Assembly (NCBI GenBank): GCA_905233785.1
Contig: CAJOCV010000010.1
Location: 1 to 19,972, forward strand
DNA from: an uncultured Oscillospiraceae bacterium
GTDB taxonomy: Bacteria; Bacillota; Clostridia; Oscillospirales; Oscillospiraceae
Direction of reading: 5' to 3'
DNA: 19,972 nt
The notes under the pieces were generated by a model. The model had not been told where the DNA came from. It was given only the letters and a program-made list of their open reading frames with translations, and searched no databases. Each line of letters opens with the position of its first letter. Position 1 is the stretch's first letter. Of the stretch, positions 12,532-19,870 are shown one piece after another. A program made the translations under genes and the position numbers.

Positions 12532-14061
12532 TTAGCTATACCGGGCCTGTTCCGCTTCATTTTCCAAGTCTCGCTGCAAGTCATATTCCGCCAGAGCGTC
12601 GTCTACCTCATCCCAAATCGCTTCCATTTCCTCTTCGTCCATCTCCGGCATTTCTGCCAGCTCTGCCGCCTCTTCCGGCGAAAGCCTGTATTTGGGATAG
12701 GTATTACGCAGTAAAACCATATCCGAAAGCCTGTTCAGAGCATCTGAATAGGCCATATCCTGCGAATCCTTATTGAAGTCGTGATGCAGGGTCAAGGTCG
12801 TTTTCTTCCTTGTAACGACAACATCATAAGCATCTGATTCCTGCATCTCTCCTACGATAACACGCCGCGTATCGGTCTCCGGTTCCCGATAGACCTCTAT
12901 GCGGGCTGTTATACGGCGGTAGAACTGGTCCATCGCCTCGTCGTCGTCGTTCCTACCCTTCACTTGTAGGAAGAAATCTGCCACATCACGCTCCGCGTTG
13001 ATGATGATAACCCGACTGGCAATTTTCCGGTTACGATAACGAGCGGAACCGGTGCCTACCCGGTCCGGGTCCAGCAGCTTTAACCAGTCGGAGGTAGTCA
13101 GGGCTACCCCGCGCAGGTCATCCATGACAAGGATTTCTTCACCCTCGTACTCGTCGAACGGATTGCTGGCCGCGCATGAGCAGACACTCCATTCCTGCCC
13201 AAATGAGGCTTTCATGTCCCGCTGTATACGCTTGACCAGATTATCCGTAAACACGGATTTGCCGCTGTGACTTCTGCCCGTCACAAAGAACACCGTCATC
13301 TTGAAAGCGCCATCCTCCATGCTCTGGATAGCCCTTTCAATCTTACGCTCTGCATAAGTATTAAAGGCATCATCCATACGGCGCTTGCTCCGGGCATATA
13401 CGCTGTATAAGTTATCCTCCAAAAGCACCTGCTTTCGCGTCACCCGGCCCATCAGAATGTCCTCTTCCAGAATATCCGCGTCCATTTGGGCCGTCCGCAC
13501 AGTCACCTTTATGCGGCCCTCATCCCAGACTTTCTTCCGGTCAGCATAAATGTCCATATAGTCCGAATACAGTCTTTTACCGTCTCTTTCGGCTCCATAA
13601 GAAAAGACTTCATCCGGAGCATACTGCGCCTTGTCTCTATGCTTGATATGAATGAGATAACTCAACATATTATCCCAAACATAGCGGCCTTTGCCAGCCT
13701 TTTCAATGTACTGCGGCTCAAGGCCAACGGCCCTTGCAATCTGGGTAGGCGTTCCACTTAATACCCGTCCTTCATCGTCACGCAGGAACTTAATCGCGGC
13801 ATGAAAATGTGTTGCTTTCGGCACATTATCATATTTGCCTTTGCTTTCGTTCCATACCGGCTCCGTATCACGATTGTGAATCACACAGTATATCTCTTGG
13901 ACAGCAAATCCGGCTTGATTTAGCTTGTCCGTCAAAACCATCGTTATCTCTTTTGCGCCCATATTGAGCGCAGCAAGCTCTTCCTCGGTCCAGCCGGAAT
14001 AATACTCCGGCTTCAATTCCTGTGTGATTCCGCAAATGGAAAGCGGCGCTATCTTCGGCAT
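12532..14061 (-). CDS. rep: Rolling-circle replication initiator: HUH endonuclease + SF3 helicase (CRESS-like)
   Basis: The 509-residue protein combines two activities. Residues ~1-145 form a Rep_2-type (RepB-like) HUH domain: metal-binding His85 and His87 in HFHAAIKF and probable nucleophile Tyr135 in SYLIHIKH, the pattern of plasmid Rep_2 proteins. Residues ~250-400 form an SF3 helicase: Walker A GRSHSGKS (262-269), Walker B LVMDD (311-315) and motif C with Asn356 (VIIINAERD). This order is that of bacterial plasmid ancestors of CRESS-DNA virus Reps. It should nick an origin and unwind the excised circle. GGGGGA precedes ATG 14061. A consensus promoter and origin-like palindromes lie directly upstream. 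The acidic C-terminal tail has no recognised domain. Confidence 0.92.
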   Translation of the reverse strand: MPKIAPLSICGITQELKPEYYSGWTEEELAALNMGAKEITMVLTDKLNQAGFAVQEIYCVIHNRDTEPVWNESKGKYDNVPKATHFHAAIKFLRDDEGRVLSGTPTQIARAVGLEPQYIEKAGKGRYVWDNMLSYLIHIKHRDKAQYAPDEVFSYGAERDGKRLYSDYMDIYADRKKVWDEGRIKVTVRTAQMDADILEEDILMGRVTRKQVLLEDNLYSVYARSKRRMDDAFNTYAERKIERAIQSMEDGAFKMTVFFVTGRSHSGKSVFTDNLVKRIQRDMKASFGQEWSVCSCAASNPFDEYEGEEILVMDDLRGVALTTSDWLKLLDPDRVGTGSARYRNRKIASRVIIINAERDVADFFLQVKGRNDDDEAMDQFYRRITARIEVYREPETDTRRVIVGEMQESDAYDVVVTRKKTTLTLHHDFNKDSQDMAYSDALNRLSDMVLLRNTYPKYRLSPEEAAELAEMPEMDEEEMEAIWDEVDDALAEYDLQRDLENEAEQARYS

Positions 14062-14096
14062 ACTGCATCCCCCATCTCAATATTATGGTGAAATAT

Positions 14097-14332
14097 GCTG
14101 CAAACAGAATACCACTCTAAGCGTGCAGCGTCAACAAAATCAAGGGAGATATTCTTAAATATTCCCTTAATATTAACCATAATATTTCATGTTTTGCAGC
14201 AAGCGCAGCATAGCAGCCGACAACTCCATGCAAAAGAAAAAGTCGCTAAATATGCGGCTTTTCACCCTCTTCTCGTCTTATTTACCCTCATGCCATTCGT
14301 TGACAAGCCCTCTCTCGCGCGCCCGTAGGAAT
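14097..14332. repeat. Replication-region repeat, copy 2 (candidate rep origin)
   Basis: The copy contains the inverted repeat GCTGCAAACA/TGTTTTGCAGC, AT-rich iteron-like motifs (CCATAATATT at 14177-14186, inverted as AATATTATGG at 14079-14088), a tcttaaatat-type stretch shared with copy 1, an A-rich/hairpin/T-run segment, and a 40-bp block (14293-14332) identical to 5945-5984. It lies between rep and the right end. The position next to an HUH Rep gene makes it the best candidate origin. Confidence 0.65.
14106..14134 (-). promoter_or_regulatory. Promoter of rep
   Basis: On the minus strand TTGACG (14134-14129) and TATTCT (14111-14106) are exactly 17 bp apart, 45 bp before the rep start codon. 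The -10 overlaps the GCTGCAAACA arm of a long inverted repeat (14097-14106 with 14190-14200), so Rep binding there could repress its own gene. Confidence 0.75.
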
Positions 14333-14346
14333 ATTTAACCTCTTCT

Positions 14347-14372
14347 GCGCAATTCTCTTTTGCGCTTTTTTT
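14347..14372 (+). terminator. Small plus-strand terminator
   Basis: GCGCAA (14347-14352) pairs with TTGCGC (14360-14365) and seven T follow. No plus-strand gene precedes it. Confidence 0.5.
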
Positions 14373-14423
14373 CATAGAGTTTTTCGCTTTATTGTTTGGC
14401 TTTTATAAAGGGAAATGGATATG

Positions 14424-14456
14424 AAAAAACGGATATCAGGCGAAACCTGATATCCG
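14424..14456 (-). terminator. Strong minus-strand terminator shielding the right end
   Basis: CGGATATCAGG (14430-14440) and CCTGATATCCG (14446-14456) form a perfect 11-bp stem with a 5-nt loop, followed on the minus strand by T6. It would stop host transcription entering from the right before it reaches the rep region. Confidence 0.85.
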
Positions 14457-14535
14457 GCCAGAAAACACTTGAAAACCACATTTTTCTGCATTATAGTATA
14501 TAAACAAGCCAGAAAAATGAATTCGTAAAGCGCTG

Positions 14536-14554
14536 TGAGTGAAAATTTGAGTGA
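14536..14554. promoter_or_regulatory. Candidate integrase arm-binding sites, right end
   Basis: TGAGTGA occurs at 14536-14542 and 14548-14554, 12 bp apart and 59 bp from the right core. The same heptamer is doubled near the left end. Confidence 0.5.
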
Positions 14555-14612
14555 AGGGAAAGCAACGCCCCGAAAATGCGCTTCCTTTCTTCGTTTTTTG
14601 TTGGTAAGGATT

Positions 14613-14622
14613 CTCCTAAGCG
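14613..14622 (+). repeat. attR core, 10 bp
   Basis: This second copy of ctcctaagcg joins directly to the rest of the host tRNA-Arg. It marks the right end of the element. Confidence 0.88.
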
Positions 14623-14657
14623 GCAGGCCAGAGGTTCGAATCCTCCCGTGGGTGCCA
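14613..14657 (+). pseudogene. tRNA-Arg(CCT) 3' half, host remnant
   Basis: These 45 nt run from the anticodon loop through GCGGC, the variable loop, the T arm (AGAGG-TTCGAAT-CCTCC), the acceptor strand CGTGGGT and GCCA. It lacks a 5' half and promoter, so it is silent here. The T stem has one A-C mismatch where the element's tRNA has a G-U pair, which may be decay after the split. Confidence 0.92.
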
Positions 14658-14661
14658 ATCA

Positions 14662-14687
14662 GGGAGCCGGAAACGGCTTCCTTTTTT
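14662..14687 (+). terminator. Original terminator of the host tRNA-Arg
   Basis: GGAGCCG pairs with CGGCTTCC (one bulge) and six T follow. It matches the position and sequence type of the terminator after the element tRNA. Confidence 0.7.
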
Positions 14688-14953
14688 ACGCCGTTTTTTG
14701 CTTGCTACCATCAAGTCTGCGCTTGTCTGAAAGGGAACAACGGTGTTCGTTCGACCGTACAGCATGGTCAAGGGAAAGGAGGATCCAATCACCTGCGGCG
14801 CCTTCCATACCATTATTGTGGAATCATAGCATAAAATCATCCGCTCGTAAATGAGAATTAAAAAAAGTATTTAAATTGTTCATATATGCCATGCATTAAG
14901 GCGCTCCGGGCGCATCTCCTGCGATTGTCATCCAATGCTCGATTGCGGAGGTT
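14688..14953. other. Intergenic, no feature recognised
   Basis: Open frames here are short, overlap the tRNA remnant or lack ribosome sites. I see no stable RNA or clear promoter in this stretch. Confidence 0.5.
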
Positions 14954-15736
14954 TCAGACTCTACCGGCTAAGAAAACGCCCTCCTGTCCGTAATCCTGCA
15001 CGGACGGGAGGGCGCTGCTTATTTCAATGTTCCTTTGTGATGCTGTATCCGATCTCGAACTGCTCGCCGCAGTTTTCGCATTTAAAACCGTTTTGCCGTC
15101 AGACGACTCCGGCGCGCCGAATGTGTGCCCGGTGGCGGGATCACCGGGCTCCTCGCGCTCGTCGGTGAAGCTGCGCCCGTCGAGCTCTGCGGTGGCGGTG
15201 TGGATGATCGTGCCTTCCTCAAGACAGGTCGGGGGCTCGACGGTCTCGGTCACGTCCGCGACGATCTCGCCCACGCCGGGCACCGAAAGCGTCACAGTCG
15301 TCAGATCATCGCTCCACGTCCACGCGCCGTCAAGCCAGGAGGTATCGCTCAGCGCCGCGGCGACGGCGACCTGCGTGCGCGCAAGCTCACGCTCCTCTAC
15401 CGCTGTCTGGTACGTGTTCGCCACGATCACCGCGCCCGCCAGCATACCTGCAGCCGAGCGCACGAAGCTTCGCGTCATATTCTGCGCGCTCTTTGCGCTT
15501 TGTGTGCGCTCACGACGGGAGGAATTGCGACTTTGCGCGCGGCTGTCTGAGCGCTTCGACCTTGCGTCTTTCGACTCCGAGTAGCGCTTGCGCTCATCGA
15601 CCTTGCTGGTGGCGTATTGCGGCGGTTCGGGATGCCGCTCCCGCTTTAAGGAGGAGTTGAACTCATCGCCGGAGCTGCACCCGCCCGCCCCGATGACGTT
15701 CCGGGGCTTGCGGTTGTTAAATTGCCCTGCTCTCAT
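14954..15736 (-). CDS. Membrane-anchored protein with C-terminal zinc ribbon, probable frameshift near the end
   Basis: As written the frame gives 260 residues: a basic, Ser/Arg-rich N-terminal segment (~1-85), one membrane span (about 90-106, AAGMLAGAVIVAN), and an extracytoplasmic part with PTCLEEGTIIHTATAELDG and TGHTFGAPES, a pattern of Clostridial surface proteins. After GKTVL the current frame yields low-complexity sequence through a terminator, while the next frame reads FKCENCGEQFEIGYSITKEH and stops at 15024. One extra A in the A4 run at 15084-15087 (plus strand) restores VFKCENCGEQF. The intact protein would be ~237 residues. GGAGGG precedes ATG 15736, and the gene follows the MscS gene by 21 bp. 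Confidence 0.75.
   Translation of the reverse strand: MRAGQFNNRKPRNVIGAGGCSSGDEFNSSLKRERHPEPPQYATSKVDERKRYSESKDARSKRSDSRAQSRNSSRRERTQSAKSAQNMTRSFVRSAAGMLAGAVIVANTYQTAVEERELARTQVAVAAALSDTSWLDGAWTWSDDLTTVTLSVPGVGEIVADVTETVEPPTCLEEGTIIHTATAELDGRSFTDEREEPGDPATGHTFGAPESSDGKTVLNAKTAASSSRSDTASQRNIEISSALPSVQDYGQEGVFLAGRV
14973..15014 (-). terminator. Terminator of the zinc-ribbon protein gene
   Basis: On the minus strand GCGCCCTCC and CCGT pair with ACGG and GGAGGGCG around a short loop, followed by TTTTC. It lies just after the stop codon predicted for the unshifted reading frame (15024), and inside the frame as it now reads. Confidence 0.8.
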
Positions 15737-15757
15737 GGCTCAGACCCTCCCGGAGGC

Positions 15758-16765
15758 TCAATCATCGTCATCGTCGCCCTGTTCGCCGAGCTGGATGTTG
15801 TTCTCCTCAAACAGGAGCTTGATCTCCCGGTTGATGATGCGCTGAATCCAATACTTGGTATCCTCCTTGCAGATCGCGACGATGGTGATAAACTGGACGC
15901 CCCTGTCCCCGATCTCAGACAGCCCGAGGAAGAAAGGTCCCTTTTCGATCTCGGGATAGCGCTCTCTGAGCTTCTCAAGATGCGCGTTGTTGATGACCTC
16001 CTCCACATGGGCATAAGGCTCCGTCGGCGCAACAGGGATATCACAGATGGCATAGTAGGAGCGATTGGTCATATTGACAAGGTTTTCGATGGTGGAGTTG
16101 CGCATGATGAGAATATCGCCGCCGTCGTCCTCAATCTGAGTGGAACGGATACCGATGGAGAGGATTCTGCCGCGAAAATCATCCACCACCACAATATCGC
16201 CTACATCAAACAGGTGCTCGCCGATGATGAAGATTCCGGCCACCACGTCCTCCACGAGGCTGGTGACGCCGAGGCCAAGCACAAGGCCGAGAATGCCGAG
16301 ACCCGCCAGCAGCTCCGCCGTGTCGACGCCGAGCGCGCTGAGGAAGAGGAACACCAGCACCAGAACTGCGGCGTATTTCACGAAGTTGCCGAGCAGCTCC
16401 ATGACCGCCTTGCCTGTGTGCTTCGTAAGCGAGCTGTTCGCCGCCGTCCGTGCGATGAAAAAGCGCAGGATCGTACTGGCGCCGAGCGTCAGGATGGCAA
16501 GGCTTATGATATGTACAAGATGGTTTGGCGCCTCCTCCCGGGTAAACACGTTCATGCTGCGCAGTATCTCGCTGTCCTCCGGGAAAACGTATTTCCCGAA
16601 CAGCAGCACGATGAAGTACGCCGCCAGCAGCACTACAGTCATTATGCGCCCGAGCTTTTTGCTCGCAGGCTCCTGCTGCTTTTCCTTCTCCGGCGCGGGG
16701 TCAACGCCCTGCTCCTGCATCAGGCGCTGCAATTCGGTTTTGTCAAACTGTGCTCCTGTAACCAT
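15758..16765 (-). CDS. MscS-family mechanosensitive ion channel
   Basis: The 335-residue protein has membrane spans near residues 40-62 and 78-100 and a third region (FVKYAAVLVLVFLFLSALG) leading into the pore helix (AGLGILGLVLGLGVTSLVEDVVAGIFII), with the Gly/Ala pattern of MscS TM3. The beta domain follows (FDVGDIVVVDDFRGRILSIGIRSTQIEDDGGDILIMRNSTIENLVNMTN), then the alpha/beta domain, with a poly-Asp tail. Such channels release solutes on hypo-osmotic shock. GGAGG lies 8-9 nt upstream of ATG 16765. It probably forms an operon with the zinc-ribbon protein gene. Confidence 0.94.
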   Translation of the reverse strand: MVTGAQFDKTELQRLMQEQGVDPAPEKEKQQEPASKKLGRIMTVVLLAAYFIVLLFGKYVFPEDSEILRSMNVFTREEAPNHLVHIISLAILTLGASTILRFFIARTAANSSLTKHTGKAVMELLGNFVKYAAVLVLVFLFLSALGVDTAELLAGLGILGLVLGLGVTSLVEDVVAGIFIIGEHLFDVGDIVVVDDFRGRILSIGIRSTQIEDDGGDILIMRNSTIENLVNMTNRSYYAICDIPVAPTEPYAHVEEVINNAHLEKLRERYPEIEKGPFFLGLSEIGDRGVQFITIVAICKEDTKYWIQRIINREIKLLFEENNIQLGEQGDDDDD

Positions 16766-16823
16766 GTTTCAATCCTCCGCTTCTCTATTCTTTTGATTCG
16801 CTTACAAGTAAGACTTTGTCTCC

Positions 16824-16960
16824 ACGTCCGCAAAATGCGGACGTAAGCGGAATGATTAGCAGGTTTTTTCGGATTTCCAGTTCCTGAAAAAAAGGGGGGC
16901 GACGACCTGATAAAGCTGTTTTCGAGACTCCCGCGAAAGCCGGTTTGGAGGGAGCGCCCC
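16824..16960 (-). terminator. Intergenic hairpins after the MATE gene
   Basis: On the minus strand GGGGCG (16960-16955) pairs with CGCCCC (16901-16896), with an inner CTCCC/GGGAG stem, and T7 follows at 16893-16887; this is a branched terminator for the MATE gene. Further down, ACGTCCGC (16824-16831) and GCGGACGT (16837-16844) make a perfect palindrome that may be an operator or hairpin before the MscS gene. Confidence 0.55.
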
Positions 16961-17046
16961 TCGTTATCTGACGCGCAAAATCATCTGCAGGCAGACGTCT
17001 TTGCCGGCGAGCTGGGCGCGGCCTCAAAGCCCTATTCTATCATTGC

Positions 17047-18789
17047 TCAGTCCTGCTTGAACCTGATGAAAAACGAGCTGCGGTTGAAGCTCATGGTGGT
17101 CAGGTGCCGGTTGCCAAAGTCCCGCTTTTCCAGGTACATGGCCAAGGTATAGGCGGAGAGGGATTTGGTGCTGAGGTTCTCGTCCGCCATATCGAAGGAA
17201 ACGCCATCGTCCTTCGAGATGATCTGCACACCCTCAGGCCGCAGAAGCACGGTGCACTCCGCGAGGACGGGCTTGTCGCCGTTCATCTGCCGGATGAACA
17301 TGTACATCTCCTCGATAAGCAGCATGACGGTCACGATGGTCTTTCGGTTCACGCCGTTCTTCTTGAGGCTCTCCTCGACCTGCTGCTGTACGCCGATGAT
17401 CTCCTCCGGCTCGGTGGTGAGGTTGAACAGATAGCTGTTTTTGCTGCTGGGGAACATAGAGAGGAGCAGCGGGAACTCCCCCCGGCCAAAGCGGAGCGAG
17501 ATATAGAGCAGCATCAGCAAATACGCGAGTGCAGGCGCCGCGGCGAGACCGATGAACATGCCATTGATGCCAAAAGCCTTGCCCAAGCCGACGGCAAGCC
17601 CGACGCCCAGCACCACGTCCCGCAGCGCGCAGCCCAGTACGCCCAGCGCGATCTGGTCGATCACCATATAGTACGACGTGAGCAGGTACAGCAGGCTGAT
17701 GAACACAGAGCCGAGGGACAGCCAGCGGATGCCGGTCACCACCCAGCGTGCGAGCGCGGGCTCATCCACGTTCAGAAACCGCGGGACAAAGGGCGCGAAA
17801 AGGAGCAGGAGCAGCGTGACGGCAATCCCCTCGACAATGGCGCTCCTGTTAGCCAACGCGTAGCTTGCGCGCAGCCCGCACTCGCTCTCCTCCCCGAGGT
17901 AGACGCTGAAGATGGGGCCGATCGCCTCGCCGATGCCGTCAAAGACCAACTGGAACTCCCGGCACAGCGTGACAGCCGAGGCGAGGATCAGGTACTCCGC
18001 CCCGAACTGGGCGCTGACGAACGCGTTGATGACGGCGGTCAGCGCGGCGAGGAACAGGTAGGAGCTGGAGTCGATGATGCTGTAGCGCAGCACCTCCTTC
18101 AGTATATCCATCGAGAAATAGAGGTTCCAGCGCAGGGAGTTTGTCTTTTTGAGGAAGTGCGCCAGCAGGATCACGATGGAGGCCACGTAGAACAGGAACG
18201 AGGCGAGGCCGATGCCCCGGATGCCCATGAAGCGGCTGAGAACGATGGAGCACACGATGTTCCCCAGACCCTGCACGACATCGGCGATCGTGGAGATATT
18301 CTCATCGCCGTCGCTGTAGACCGCCGCGCCGATGAGCGTCTGCATAGGAAGTAGCAGGATGGTAAAGCGCATCCAGAACAGGTAGCCCCGCGCCTGCTCC
18401 AGCACTCCCTCCGGCGGGGCGGAGCTGCGCAGGTACATGTCCCCGAACAGGCTTGTGCCGAGAAACAGCACGACGCCTACAACGAGGCACATCAATACGC
18501 CCAGACCGAAGGCCTGATCCGCCCGCTCCTTGTTGAATTTCCCCATCTCCGTTGTGTACAAAATGGGTACGCCCATAGAGAACACGGAGCCGAAAAAAGC
18601 GGCGAGGGAATACAGCGGCGTCACCAGCGTAACGCCCGCCACAGCGTCGGGACCGATGACCGCACCGGCGATGACGGAGTCCGACATCAGTAAGATGGAG
18701 ACCACCATCATGGTCAGTGTCCCGCCCAGAAGCATGGAGTAATACTTCTTTGTCATCAGCGCCTGACGGCGCTTCGCGTGTTTGTGCAC
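17047..18789 (-). CDS. MATE-family transporter fused to a GHKL-ATPase-like domain
   Basis: Residues ~12-450 form a MATE-type transporter with about 12 membrane spans (GGTLTMMVVSILLMSDSVIAG, AVAGVTLVTPLYSL at the start), which exchanges H+ or Na+ for organic solutes or drugs. After a linker, residues ~455-580 resemble the GHKL (HATPase_c, anti-sigma-factor kinase) fold: helix VTVMLLIEEMYMFIRQM with a Glu-Glu in N-box position, SKDDGVSFDM in the place of the G1 box, and a final strand SFNRSSFFIRF. The Asn usual in the N-box is not evident, so ATP binding is uncertain. The start is GTG 18789 with GGGGAG 9 nt upstream. The DMT transporter gene lies 17 bp upstream in the same direction, forming an operon. 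Confidence 0.87.
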   Translation of the reverse strand: MHKHAKRRQALMTKKYYSMLLGGTLTMMVVSILLMSDSVIAGAVIGPDAVAGVTLVTPLYSLAAFFGSVFSMGVPILYTTEMGKFNKERADQAFGLGVLMCLVVGVVLFLGTSLFGDMYLRSSAPPEGVLEQARGYLFWMRFTILLLPMQTLIGAAVYSDGDENISTIADVVQGLGNIVCSIVLSRFMGIRGIGLASFLFYVASIVILLAHFLKKTNSLRWNLYFSMDILKEVLRYSIIDSSSYLFLAALTAVINAFVSAQFGAEYLILASAVTLCREFQLVFDGIGEAIGPIFSVYLGEESECGLRASYALANRSAIVEGIAVTLLLLLFAPFVPRFLNVDEPALARWVVTGIRWLSLGSVFISLLYLLTSYYMVIDQIALGVLGCALRDVVLGVGLAVGLGKAFGINGMFIGLAAAPALAYLLMLLYISLRFGRGEFPLLLSMFPSSKNSYLFNLTTEPEEIIGVQQQVEESLKKNGVNRKTIVTVMLLIEEMYMFIRQMNGDKPVLAECTVLLRPEGVQIISKDDGVSFDMADENLSTKSLSAYTLAMYLEKRDFGNRHLTTMSFNRSSFFIRFKQD

Positions 18790-18806
18790 GGTTACCAGCT
18801 CCCCTT

Positions 18807-19769
18807 TTATTCTATCACGGTGCCAAGGACAACCAAGACGCTCCCCGCCACGATACCGAGCAGGCAGATGCTCTGAGCCGCGCCGAGGCGCTCCTTCATG
18901 ATGACGCGCCCACCGAGCATGGCAAAGACCGGGTATATGGCGATCAGCGGATCGGTCGAAATCGAGTTTATCGCCATGGCGTAGCCGTAACAGACGATGC
19001 CGATGTTGTCCGTCAACGCGCCGAGTATCCGGGGCGCGCTGTGCCGCGTGAAGGGGTTATACGGCCTGCCTTCCTTCCAATAGATATAGACCCAGCACCC
19101 CAGGGCAAAGAGCGCGTAAGTCATTCCGATGATGATGACGCCGTCCCCCTCCGGCATCGCGTAACCGTAGGTCGTGTCCAGACAGAGTCCCGTCACAATG
19201 GTCTCCAGCGCATCGAGCATGGAGAAGGCGAGCGGGAATACCAGCGTCCCCAGTCCCCGCGTCTTCCATGCCTCGCTCTGCCCGCTCTCCCGGCTGATCC
19301 GGTTGCGGACAATCGCGAGCCGAGTGACGCTGAGCAGGATCACCACGATCCCAACGGTCCGAAGCGGCGTGAGCAGCTCAAAGGCGGAATCCGCCCGCCC
19401 CAACGCGAGATACGCGAAGATCAGCAGCAGCGTGGACCAACCGGCGCTGAGGTCCTCCATGGGAGATTGCACCGTCGCCTCGTTGTAGATGTAGCCGTTG
19501 AAGGCGATCGTGTTGATCACCGCGTAGAGCGGGCCGAAGATTGTCATCGGCCAGTACCGCACGGCGCTCTCCCAGATTGTGAAGGGCTCGTCGCGCATGG
19601 CGATGAACGCACATGCGATCACGAAAAACACGATGCCGATGCACACGGAGTATTTTAAGCAGATATGTTCCTCTTTCCCATCGTGGACGCCCGCCTTGTA
19701 CAGCAGGTTTGTTGACGCCCACAGAAGAATCGCCGTGACAACAAGTAATAACCAGATCGAATTCTGCAT
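18807..19769 (-). CDS. DMT-superfamily (EamA-like) transporter
   Basis: This 320-residue protein has about ten hydrophobic spans, from WLLLVVTAILLWASTNLLYKAG at the N-terminus to SICLLGIVAGSVLVVLGT at the end. The late segment DPLIAIYPVFAMLGGRVIMKERLG is the typical EamA/DMT repeat ending (P..a.l.g...l.E.l). Substrate is unknown; the family exports amino acids and other metabolites. GGGGATGG stands about 10 nt before ATG 19769. The MATE gene follows within 20 bp. Confidence 0.88.
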   Translation of the reverse strand: MQNSIWLLLVVTAILLWASTNLLYKAGVHDGKEEHICLKYSVCIGIVFFVIACAFIAMRDEPFTIWESAVRYWPMTIFGPLYAVINTIAFNGYIYNEATVQSPMEDLSAGWSTLLLIFAYLALGRADSAFELLTPLRTVGIVVILLSVTRLAIVRNRISRESGQSEAWKTRGLGTLVFPLAFSMLDALETIVTGLCLDTTYGYAMPEGDGVIIIGMTYALFALGCWVYIYWKEGRPYNPFTRHSAPRILGALTDNIGIVCYGYAMAINSISTDPLIAIYPVFAMLGGRVIMKERLGAAQSICLLGIVAGSVLVVLGTVIE

Positions 19770-19797
19770 AACCGTTTTTCCATCCCCGAAAAGATAA

Positions 19798-19823
19798 CCA
19801 ACGGCAAACGCGCTTGCCGTCGG
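19798..19823 (-). terminator. Hairpin upstream of the DMT gene
   Basis: CCAACGGCAA (19798-19807) pairs with TTGCCGTCGG (19814-19823) with one wobble. On the minus strand TTATCTTTTC follows, so it may end a gene lying beyond the window. Confidence 0.55.
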
Positions 19824-19870
19824 CTATGGAAACACCGGACAAGTCAGCGTGTGCGTTGGTTTTCTATTAT

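Larger units (their letters stand above)
1940..14622. mobile_element. Integrative and mobilizable element (~12.7 kb) in tRNA-Arg(CCT)
   Basis: The element is bounded by the 10-bp core ctcctaagcg at both ends, lying inside the two halves of one host tRNA gene. It encodes a tyrosine integrase at one end, a MOBV-type relaxase with a candidate oriT, an HUH-SF3 Rep, a second SF3 helicase, an ArdC-like protein and a lipoprotein cargo gene. No conjugation ATPase, coupling protein or other type IV secretion gene is present, so transfer would need a helper. It carries a complete tRNA-Arg that can replace the one it destroys. Ends were set from the core repeat and from the reassembled host tRNA. Confidence 0.92.

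Noticed and set aside
1940..14622. Autonomous conjugative element (ICE)
   Set aside because: All sizeable genes are accounted for and none encodes a VirB4-like ATPase, coupling protein or other type IV secretion component.
14535..14854. Overlapping frames across the right end of the element
   Set aside because: They run through the TGAGTGA sites, the tRNA remnant and its terminator, with no ribosome site or recognisable sequence.
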